Assembly (NCBI RefSeq): GCF_051055405.1
Contig: NZ_CP167068.1
Location: forward strand, 124,001 to 188,000
DNA: 64,000 bases
DNA from: Pseudolachnospira sp051055405
GTDB taxonomy: Bacteria; Bacillota; Clostridia; Lachnospirales; Lachnospiraceae
Direction: 5' to 3'
Under the pieces are notes generated by a model, which saw only the letters and a program-made list of their open reading frames with translations, did not search any database and had not been told where the DNA came from. A program made the translations under genes and the position numbers. Below are positions 50,892 to 62,800 of the stretch, one piece after another. Within the stretch, counting starts at the first letter, position 1. Each line of letters opens with the position of its first letter.

Positions 50892-53800
50892 ATGAAAAAG
50901 AGGTGGCGTATACGGGCAAAAAAGATGGTTGCGCTGTTTCTGTGCGTTGTCACGTTGACGAGCAATCTGTCGTCGGCGATGGCAATGAATCTGGATGGAA
51001 ATGGCGTCTATTCGAATGGAGCGGCAGGCGAAGCCATGCCTGCATCCGACGGTGACGTGACGCAGGAACCTGCGTTAAGCGTTGCAGTATCGGAGAACGC
51101 TGGGGAAAACGCCAGTGTAAACGCTCCGGGCGACACGCTGAGATTTCAGGTAGATCCAAGCGTATCCGGCTTTGACGGAACGGTGGTTTATACCTATCGA
51201 TGGGAGTATGCTCCGATTCCTGCTCCGGATACGGGGGAGGTTATAGAAGAGAGCGCATGGCAGGAAGTGAAACCGGAGCATGCGGAGAACCCTTTCTATG
51301 GGGCAAGAATAACAGAAAATTGTCTGGAACTGAATCTTCCAGACGCAGTTGCTGTGCGGCAGACGCTGGCGAACAGCACGGTGCGCTGTAAGGTTACGGC
51401 GCAGTTTACCATGGATGGGGAAGATAAGACACTTAGTGCGGTCGGAGACTGTGTTGATATCACGGTGGATCCCCAGCTTTTGGATTATTCTCTTGACGTA
51501 ACCTTGAAAAGCGGAAACGTCAGCTTTCAAGCTGAGAATGATGAACTGTCTGTCACGGTGGTTCCTGTGCTTTCCGGCGTTGCGCCGGAAGATAGAAGTT
51601 ACAGCTACGGGTGGAATTATCTGGCGGACGACGGCACGTGGAAGCCTTATACGGAGGACGGTGTTTTTAGCGGCGCGGTCGTATCGAGCAGCAGCGGAGC
51701 TGGCGCGCAGTCCGTATTTCGTTTTCCTCTTCCGGATACGGTTGCCGCACGGCAAGCGATAGATGGAAAGAAGCTGCAGTGCGTGGTAACAGCGACTGCC
51801 GGGGATGAAACGCTCACGGAGACTGTGGAGACCCAGCCGGTCAGCGTCGCGTCCAGCCTTTTAGATTATTCTTTAACTGCCGCCGCAGATCATGACGGTA
51901 CGTTGTCAGTGACGGAGGAGAGGGATATCTCCGTTACGGTAACCCCGACGCTTTCCGGCGTTGCCCCAGGGAACAGAACCTATACATACCAGTGGGAATA
52001 TTCTACCGACGGAGGTACTACCTGGGGGCCGGTTCCTGCTTCTGCCAATATCTCCGATACGACAACCGGTGCGGCGGCTAAGTCTGTAATCGTCATGCAC
52101 CTGCCCAGCAGCAAAGCGGAACGTATTGAGATGAACGGTGCCATTTTGCGTTGTACGGTGACGGCAGTACCGGAAACGGGACATGCGCCTATGACGGTCG
52201 TCAGCGATGCGAGAATATCCATTAGCGACGAACTGTTGACTGGATTCCAATTATCTGTTACGAGTAAAGCGGGCGATAATGCCGATGCGAAGTATCCGGA
52301 AGAGGAACTGCGTATTTCGGCTGTCGCCAGTGTAACCGGTGCGTCGGAGAGCGGCGCGGATCCGGTGATGAACTACCAATGGCAGTATGAAAAGAATGGG
52401 AGCTGGGTGAATCTTACTACCGGTGCTGGCAGCCCGTTTCAGGGAGCGGCTACTGTGGAGGCGGAAGATCATAGCAGCTCAACGCTGTCTTTGATTTTGC
52501 CCAGTGAAGTGGCCAGGAGGGCGGCTCTTAACGGAGTGAAGGTACGTTGTATCGTCACGTTAAAAGATGGATCTGTGACTTTGACCGAGACAACGCCGGA
52601 GAAGACGATCACGGTAGATTCGGCGCTGCTGCAGGATGGTTTTACGACGCCAAGCTGGATTACGCCGGCTTTGGAGGTAGAACAGCTGGTAGGAAGCATC
52701 AACCAGATCAATACTGAGGGGGAGAAGTTTGTCTATATTGCGCGGACAAACCCTGTGTTTACTGTGGAAGACCCGAATACCCAGAGCGGAAAAGCGGAAA
52801 ATTACCGGCACAACTGGGAGTATCGGGACCGCAAAGAAGGATTTTGGCGCAGCATTGACACGGTGCCCGATGAGTTTAAAGAGTATTTTTCTGTGGAACA
52901 GGGTGTCAGTGAAAATGCGAACTTGAGCACGCTGACAGTGACATTGCCGCCGGTCGGTCCCAACGACGATTATTCTAAGCGCGTTATACTAAATGGTCTG
53001 GATTTCCGCTGCGTTGGCACAGTCAACGCCACTGCGCTTGAGACGACGGCAGAAGGGACGACGGAAACCCCGATGGGGATATTGGCAGCGGAGGCGCCGA
53101 CTTCTACGCTGCTTATCAATCAGTCTCTGTTGGCGCCCCAATATGCGAATACCAAAATTATTGTGGGTATTTTGCCTATAGGTGCAGCAGATACCAGCAA
53201 TCCCAATCAGACCTACTATGACTATGAAAAGCCTTATCAAAAGCAGGCGTTTGAGGAAGGCGTTTCCGAACGTCGGGTAAAAGACGCCATGCCGCAAACG
53301 ATATGGGTGGTTTATGAAGATAATACGGGCGCAACTACCCTGAAGACCGTGGAGGTTCCGGTTCAGTGGGAATACCGGGTAACTTCTGAACATCCGGCCT
53401 ACGATTTTAACGCTTCCAGAGCGCAGTATTTTTACGATGTAGAGCTTCAGGATGCGATCAATGAGATGAACCGGAAGGAGCAGGAAAAGTATCAGGAAGA
53501 ACACGGCAATGACGAGAACTTCAATATTCTCAATGCGCCGCGGTGGATGCTTTCCGGAGAACTCAATGGTAAGCTGCCTTTTAACAAAGTTTGTTGGAAT
53601 ACCGAGCTTTACGATCTTGTCGATAATACAAAATATATTTTAAAGACGCCGAACAGCCTCAGTGTGGGGCAGAATGGCACCGATGCGTTGGGCAATACGT
53701 TTGTCCGGGATACCAATACAAGAACCGAGTTGGAGCAGCGCCTGTGGTTGGAAGAGCACTATCCGGTAGTGGAAGCTCTGATGAAAGACGTGGTATCCGA

Positions 53801-56800
53801 TGAGGATAATGCGGCGCCGATCCGAGTCAGCGTTCCTGTTACCTGGGTGAAGTTCCGCGTGGACGAGTATGACGCAGGATCGGAAACCATGGTCAACCGC
53901 TGGCTGAGCGGCAGAGAAAACGGCACGGTTCAGGGAACCAGAGCCGCGGCTGCCAGATGGGTTTGGCAGGCGGTTCCGGATGAACGGTATGTTCTTACCG
54001 GCCAGCTGGTAGAGCCGATTCAGGCAACCTTCAGTTGGAGCCGTATCATCGACAGAATTCTTTATGCGCAGAATGCTGCGGGAGCGCAGTTGACGAGAGT
54101 GGATCTAAATAATGCCAGCCAGCTTGGCAGCCGTCTGCCGGCAAAGCTTCTGGTTGAGATTAAGAGCCCGTTCCTTGGAGAGACCAACGATCAGATGTCG
54201 ATTGATATTGACGCGGCTTCATGGCTGGTAAGCGAGGGACGTGTGTATGATGAAACCCAGGAGTGGAGTTGGCGTCATCTGACGGAGGACGCGGACCCTG
54301 TTACGGAGGTGGGGACGACTTCACCTGCGGGTGTTCTCTGCGTGACGCCGGCCCTTACCGGCTACACGTATACCAGCAATGCGGATCCCGAACAGGCGAA
54401 GGTCTGGTATCAGTGGGGGAAAATTGTTACGGCGCTGAAGCGCCCGGATGGTCAGCCTTTTGATCCTTTCTCCGCGGCAAAGACGCCGATTAAAACCATA
54501 AGCCTGACGCCCGCGAAGGTGGATAATTCGATCAAGTGGGCGACTGTTACCACGAATGGAACGCTGCCCACGACCTTAAGTGGTTCCGTGATCAATAAGC
54601 CGAATGTGACCGATCAGGATGTCAATAATGTTCCGATCGCGTGGACGAAGCCGGCGAAATATGATGAAACAGCGGAAACCGGGGAATATCTGCCGACCTT
54701 TGCTCTTGGCAGCGGTTACTATATGGACGAGCAGCTGCTGAAGGACTTGAACGGCAGACAGCCTTTTGCGACCTTAAAGTGGAAGGTGCCGAAGGCGACG
54801 AGCGCCGGAGATACCGGCGTTGTAAAATCCTATCCAAAAGGAAACTCCGATGACACATTCAATGTGGTTGGAAGCGCCAGCAAATTTGGGTCGGAGATTA
54901 AAACAGCCTATAGCAATCAGGGCTGGCATGTCCAGTATCAGCTTGACAGTACCAAAGCTGCTTTTAACTTTGCTGGACAGGTGGGGAAAGAATTTAATTT
55001 GGGCAGCAATGTTTACTACAAGATTGAACTGCCTCCGGCCGGCGGTAACAACTATGTGAACATGAAGGTTACCGTAACAAACAGGGACAGCGCCAATCAC
55101 AACGTTGGTATTGCCTGCGGTACCGACGTGCAGATTAATACCAATGACAGCGCGGCTTGTAACAAAACGGCACTTGGATTCCAGATGTCCAATGGTTCAG
55201 AGGTGTTCAACTGTATCGTAAACTCGAGCGTCACCGGCGAGACCAGCGCTGACGCCAAATGGGTCGGCCGGTACAGTGGCAATCCTGGCACAAGCAGCTG
55301 GACGGGATATTATTGGGCGGACAGCAGCGCTTCAAGCGTATCGAACGTGGACTCTGCGTTATGTTTTTCCTGGCAGAACCGCCAGCTGAAGCCCGGCGAT
55401 TCCATCGTGTTTTCCGCGTGGTTCGGAGTCGGTACGCCGGCCAATGAGCCAATATTAAACCAGAGTACCTCAAAGGCCACGATCAGCGCGAACGGAACTA
55501 CCGTGAATATCGACGGCCGTGTGGCGGATGACAGCGGCAGAAAGCTTACGTTATACTATACCTTTGATAAGGGTATGGAAGGGGAGAGCAATGAGCTGCG
55601 TCTGAACAGTACGCCGGTTACCGCCACGGGAAGAAGCAATTATGTACCGATCGCGGGCGCGGTGGAGAAGCCTCTAAACTGGATTGAAGGCGAGTATCAC
55701 ACGGTTACCATACAGGCATTTAATGAAGGCGGTATGCCTTCGTCCCAAAAGACGATCGCACTGGTTGTTGAGAAGGATGAAGAGGGGAATGAAATCCTTG
55801 TCTTTGCCGAAGATGCTACCGTTCGGTTTGACAAGGGTACGGGAAGCGGTTATTCCGTCAATGGGGCTCCGCCCGCCAATATTGCCGCCCACAAGCTGGA
55901 ACCGATTACTCTGCCCAGGTCGACGATGACGGCTACAAACGGCTACAAGTTTGTAGGTTGGGAGTACAAGGGTATCATTTATCCTGCGGAGAACCAATTT
56001 ACCGTGGATGAAAAGGATGTTACATTGACGGCAAAGTGGATTCCTGGCAACCAGATCATGTACTATGTGGATACCTATGAGATGGATACCACCGGCACAT
56101 ATACAAAGGTCGGTTCCGTCATGCAGATCGAGGCTTCCGGAGCGAATCCCATTGTCTACACGCCTGCGGAACGGGAGGGCTTTACGGTAGACACGTCCCG
56201 ATCTACTTTGTCGATACCGGCGCAGGATAACAAACATATTGAAGTATATTACGCTCGTAATGCGTATACAGTGACTTTCCATAGCGGAAGCGCGCCGGGA
56301 CTTCGGGAACCGTTCAGCCAGCAGAACAATGTGAGACATGGTACGACGGTTACCGGTATTCCTACGGCGGGCCAGCTTTCCGGACGTCAGGATGCGAAAT
56401 ATTTCAATTTTGGCGGCTGGTTTACGGAGCCCAATGGAGAGGGAGAAGCAATCACTGGCGATACCCTTGTGACAAGTGATATCGATGCTTATCCGAAGTG
56501 GGTTCCGGTCATCGGTTCCGCACAGATTACGTTTGATTATAACTATGCCAACCATGCGCAAGGTGTTTCTCGAAAGGATCAGATCGAGTTGACCCCAGTC
56601 TACCATGAGCATGCGGACGGTGATCATACGGACGGCGAATATCGTTACAGCTACGGTGCAAAGGTCGGCCAGACGCCGGTCACTCCTTCTTCATGGAAAA
56701 ATACGGAAGGAAAGATTTTTGGCTTTGTAGACTGGGTTCTGGTAGACAGCGCAGGCCGGCCTACCGAGACGGTTGTCTCTCGCGGAGACGAATTCAAGAA

Positions 56801-59800
56801 TTTTGAATCGGTTACTGTAAAAGCGGTTTGGCAGGAGGCCTATGAGGTCGCCACTTCCTGGATTGGAAACGGTAAGGTGAATACCAATGCCAGAATCGCC
56901 GCGGATGGCAAGGCGCTGCCCTTTGGAAAGGGCGACAATGCCATGGTTACCTGGGAAGCAAATCCTGGGAACTCTGTGAAACATGTTTATATTGATGGTG
57001 AGCTGAGAGATGAGCTGATCCGTGACGGCGGCTGTTTCTTCGATAATATTCAGGAAAATCATACGGTTTATGTGATCTTTGGCGCTGGATCTGGGTCGGA
57101 GGATGAGACCACTCAGAACGTGTACACGATTACCACGGAAGGTATAGGCTGCGCGTTCACCAATCCTTCCAGCGGACATGAGAGAGTGACGGCTGGTACC
57201 AATTATACGGTTACCTGGAAAGGTGCGTCCGGCTACAAACTTTCTTCCGTTACGGTGAACGGTATGCCCATCAGCGTGGAAGCGGATGCAACCAGCTTTA
57301 CTTTCAGCGGTATCCGCCGTAATCAGAACATTAAAGTAGAGTATGTGCGCGATACCACTGGCGGGGGAGGCGGCACCACGATTGTGAGAGGCCCTTACCG
57401 CATCGAGACAAAGATTATCAATGGCGCGGGCATCACCGAGCCGCAGACGGTCAACTATAATCAGAATTGTACCATCAGCTGGTCGGTTCCTTACGGCTTT
57501 ATGGTAAGTCAGGTTCTCATCAACCATGTTGCCATGGATCCGAAGCCTACTGGAAATAGCTATACGTTCCGTAATGTGATTCAGAATGGATCGGTGGAAG
57601 TTCTGTGTGTAAGGGATCCGAATATACCGGTTATTGGTCCGGTTGTATCGACCACCATCGCAAACGGAAGTATTACGCCGACGACGGATGTCGGGCTGCT
57701 TCACAAAGGCGACAATCACACCGTCGAATGGTCTGCTTCCAGTGGATATTATGTCGCTCAGATCCTGATTGACGACGTTTTGCAGGGAGAGACGGTAAAC
57801 GGCGAGTTCCGTCCGGCGATCTTCTATAGCTATACTTTTGAAGATATCCAAGAAGACCATCGGATCGAGGTCAAGTGTCTGCCGATTACCAGCGGTGAAG
57901 ACGACCCGGCTCCGACGCTTCATCACATTGAAACTGGTATGATCAAGGGCGGCGTAATCGATCATCCGAGCGATTTGCCGGATCATTCCGACGTCACCAT
58001 CACCTGGACGTTGGCGGCAAATCACCGTGTGGTCAAGGTGCTGCTGGACGGTCAGGAAGTGCTGGATGGAGAGGGAAATATTCCGAACGGCGCGTTTACG
58101 TTAAATGATATTACTGCGGATCACGAATTCCAGGTGGTCTGTGAAAGAATTCCAACTGGCGGCGGGGACGACCCTACGGAAAACAAGCACAAGGTCACCA
58201 CAACGATCAATTATGGTACTGCCGATGGCCAGAAACTGGTCAGCGACGGAGACAGCTGCACGGTGAACTGGGCTCCGCCTGCCGGCTATCATGTCACAAA
58301 GGTGGAAGTAAACGGTGTGGAGCAGGCTTACCTGACGGGAAACAGCTGGACCCTGGACAGTGTGAAGGCGGACGTTACGGTGAAAGTGACCTGTGCCGCG
58401 GATACGGTTCCAGGCGGCGATACGCCCGGCACGCCGCAAGTTTACTATCTTGTGCCGGAGATTATCAACGGCGGTTCTGTTACCGGTGGCGGCACCGTGC
58501 CGATTACCAAGGACGGACGTTTGAATTGGACGGTGGCAGATGGCTATCATGTCACCGGCGTCTACCTGGACGATGTACCGGTGGCGATTGCCGACGGCGC
58601 GACCAGCTATACCTTCAGCCATACCAAGGCTGTGGCAGGAACGACGTATCATTTTAAAGTTGTTTGCGAGCTGATTGCCTATTACCATGTAAGAACTTCG
58701 GGTACGGGGATTTCGTCCATCACCACGTCGGCGGATCCGCTCTATGGGGAGGACTACAAGGTTACCTGGACGGTGGCGGACGGCTATCGGATCAAGGAAG
58801 TTACCCTGAACGGCGCGCCGGTTGCCGTGACTGGAAACGCATTTACCTTCACGAAGGAGAATACGGCGGCGGACGGCACCTACAACCTGGACGTTGTTTG
58901 TGAGCGGATATCTTCCTACACGGTTACCACCGGTAAGAGCGGCATGGGTACGGTATCCCCCTCCAAGACGCTGAATCAGGGCGATGCGAATTATGAGGTT
59001 ACCTGGACGCCGGATCCCGGATATCGCGTGAAATCGGTTACGGTTAATGGCGCGGCTTATACGGGAGACAGCTATATCTTCAAATATGAGGACGGGAGCG
59101 ATGCGACCGTCAGGGTTGAGTTTGAAGCGATCCAATACTACACGGTTACGACATCGAAGCAGAACGTGCAGGATATTACGCCGGCCTTTGGCAAATATCC
59201 GGTGGATGAGGATTGCACTGTTACCTGGACGCCGATGGCGGGCTATCACCTCACGGCGGTCAAGGTCGACGGCGCAGAGCAGAGCTTCACGGCGGATCAG
59301 ACCAGCTATACCTTCGATCACAGCACGGTTGCAGCGGATCATGCGTATCTGTTTGAGGTGATTTATGAGCGCGATCCGGAAGAAGTACCGCCGGAAAATC
59401 CGACATATACGGTTACAACGGTTGCCGTGGGCAATGGTACGATTTCCAACTCCAAGACGCTGACAGCGGCGGATGAAACCTATCCCGTTACCTGGAGCGC
59501 GGCGGAGGGCTGGCAGATCAAATCGGTTACCGTGGACGGCGCGGCTTACACGGAAAGCGACTATACCTTTGCCTATAATGATCATAAGGATGTGACGGTT
59601 AAGGTCGAGTTTGAGGAGATCCAGCATTACTACGTTACGATTTCCGCGCAGAATGTTCATACCATCCGTCAGGTCAAGGCATCCGGGGAGTATGCGATGA
59701 CAGAGGATAGTACGGTGGTATGGACGCCAATGGACGGTTACCATCTTAAGGCAATCAAAGTCGACGGTGTAGAGCAGAGTTTCACGGCGGATCAGACCAG

Positions 59801-62800
59801 CTATACCTTTGATCACAGCGCGGTTTTGGCGGAGCATGAATACCGGTTTGAAGTGATTTATGAGCGCGATGCCAGCGGCGGAACGCCGGAAGATCCGGAA
59901 CAAAATTACCGGGTAGAGACCGCAGGCCACTTCACGAAGACATTGACAAGCAGTGCGGATGTGAAGGTGGGCGAGGACTTTACGGTTACGTGGACGGTTC
60001 TGGAAGGTTACATGTTCCAGGGCGTTAAAGTGGACGGTGTGGAAGTGACGGCGTCCGACGACGGAAGCGGAAATTACAGTTATGTGATCTCCGGCGGAGA
60101 TAAAACAGGAGGACAGACGGTTCAGGTTGAGGTGGCCTGCGAGAAGGATACCACCGGAGGCGATACGCCGGGGACGCCGATTGTCTATTCGGTCAGCACC
60201 AATAAAACCGGAGAGGGAAATATTTCTGCATCGAAGACGCTGACGGCGGCGGGCGAGACATACGATGTCGTCTGGAGCGCGGCGGAGGGTTGGCATATCG
60301 ATAGCGTCACCATCGACGGCGTCGAGCAGCAGCCAGGTGCAGACGGAACTTATCCGGAAACATATACCTTCCGGTACGACGATGGCAAGGATGTAGAGAT
60401 AAAGGTTGTCTTCGAAAAAGATCCGGAATATACGGTTCTGACAACTCTGGTCGGCAGCGGTACGGTTTCACCTGCGAAGACGCTGACGAAGGCTGGCGAG
60501 AGTTATGAAGTAAGCTGGAGTGCGATGGGCGGCTGGCATGTCAAGAATGTTACGATCGACGGCATCGGCCTGACCGACGCAGAGCTTGCATCCGGCAGCT
60601 ACACGTTCCTCTACGACACGATGACCGACGATGTAACGGTTCGCGTTGTCTGCGAAAGAGACGAGGCGGTGACGCCTCCAACGCCGGAGCCTGTTTATAC
60701 CATCACCACTGAATCCACCGGCAGCGGTTCTGTGTCCCGCGGAGCAACTTTGGCGCAGGGTGACGAGGACTATACCATTGTGTGGAATGCGGCGGAGGGA
60801 TGGCATGTGAAGTCTGTCACCGTCGACGGTACGACGTATTCGGGAGAAAACTATGTCTTCTCCTACAGTATGAAGAAGGATGTCGTCCTCACGGTGGAGT
60901 TTGAACAGGACGCCGAATATACGATCAATACGCAGATCAGCGCTGGCGGTGCGATCAGTGCGCCCGCCACATTGAAGAAAGGTTCCGCTCCGTACACAGC
61001 TGCCTGGTCGGTAGAAAACGGCTATCGCATGACCAGCGTTACAGTCAATGGCGCTGCTTTGAGGGGCTATACGGATAACGGCGATGGAACCTATCAGTAT
61101 ACGTTTGATTATGATACGATGAGCGGAGATGTTCTGCTTCGCGTAACCTGTGAGGAAATCAATCCGCCGGAGCCTCCGGCAGGCTATACGGTGAGCACGC
61201 AGATTCTGCCGGGCAACGGTGTGATTACCGACAGTGGACGCGTGGACGAGGGAGATCGCTATCCGGTAACCTGGACGGCGCCCTTTGGATATCAGGTATC
61301 CAAGGTGGAAGTCACAGTAGATGGCGTGACCACTGATGTGACCGCGACGGTGAATGGCAGCTACACCTTTGAAAGGGTAAGCTCCAATTGCGCGATCACG
61401 GTTACCTGTGAGAAGGTGTCTACAGGTGGTGAAGAAGAACCGGAGGGCACCTATTACAATGTGGTTGCCGGCATCACCGGCGGCAGCATTGACGGTGGAA
61501 AGGTTTCCCAGCGAGTAAGAGAGGGCAACGCCTGCTCTGTCAGCTGGACGCCGGAGGAGGGCTTCTATATCTCGGAAGTCATCGTAGACGGCGAGAGCAA
61601 ACCGATCTGTTCCAGTTGGACGTTCACGAATATTACGGAAAACCACAGTGTTCAGGTGATCTGCTTAAAGAGCGAGGCAAATGACACCTATTACGTAAAT
61701 GTAGACGCCCTGGGCGCGTCTACCAATGGTACTCTTGAGATTCCGGTTGGTACGGACCATACGGTAACCTGGACGGCAAACCCTGGTTATCACGTGGTTT
61801 TGGTCACGGTTAATGGAAGCAATGTGGAAATCGGTGAAAATCTGAAGAGCGGCAGCTATGAGATTACCGGAGCGGCGAAAGCGGAAGAGTATGATGTGGT
61901 CATTCGCTGCGAAAAGGATGATCCGCCGGTTGTGGAGGAAGTCTATTACGACATCAATGTAACGGTTGAGGGTGGAACGTACAGTGGGGAAACCCATATC
62001 AAAGAGGGTGGATCCACAACGATTGCCTGGGAGCCGAACTTTGGTTATGTGATCAAGTCCATTACCATTGACGATTCCCCCAGGGCTCTAACCCTTTCCG
62101 AATGGACCGTGGAAAATATCGACAGAGATCACAGCATCCGTATTGTATTCGACGAGGCAGGCGCGGAAGTGCCGCCTGCGGACGCAGAGTATCTCATTAC
62201 CACCTCTATCAGCGACGGAGGCACCATTACGCCTCCGATTACGGTGAAAACGACGGAGGAGAAGCAGAAACAGGTCATTACATGGGATGCGCCGGAGGGC
62301 TTCCGGGTTGCCAGCGTCAAGATCGACGGCATAGAAAGAAGCGAACTGGCGGCGCAGAAAACGATTACCTTTACCAATATTTCCGGCAATCACAGCGTGG
62401 CTGTTACCTGTGAACCGATCGTGAAGCATACGATTACGGCGGTGAACGGAAATGGCACGATTACCGCTTCCCCTGCGGAAGTAGAAAATGGCGGCAGCAG
62501 TACAGTGACCTGGAGTGGAAATCCGGGCTTTATCCTGGATTCTGTGACTGTGGATGGAAGAAAAGTATCGGTCGGTGCAGAGAACAGCTATACCTTTGAG
62601 AATGTGACCAAGGATCACACAATTGTGGTAGTCTATAAGCCGGATACGGCGGCCCATCCGGATAGCTTCTTTGTTGAAACTTCGATTGATCACGGTACGA
62701 TTACACCGTCGATCACGGTTACGACAGCGGCGGAAAAGGCAAAACAGACGATACAGTGGCAGGTAGCGGATGGTTACCGTGTGAAACGAGTGACGGTGGA

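Noticed and set aside
58101..60296. Long open frame of 731 codons on the minus strand, with similar ones at 56691-58025, 60468-61646 and 62088-63935
   Set aside because: They lie antisense to the giant repeat gene, are rich in His, Arg and Gly, have no ribosome sites or known domains, and arise from codon bias of the plus-strand repeats.
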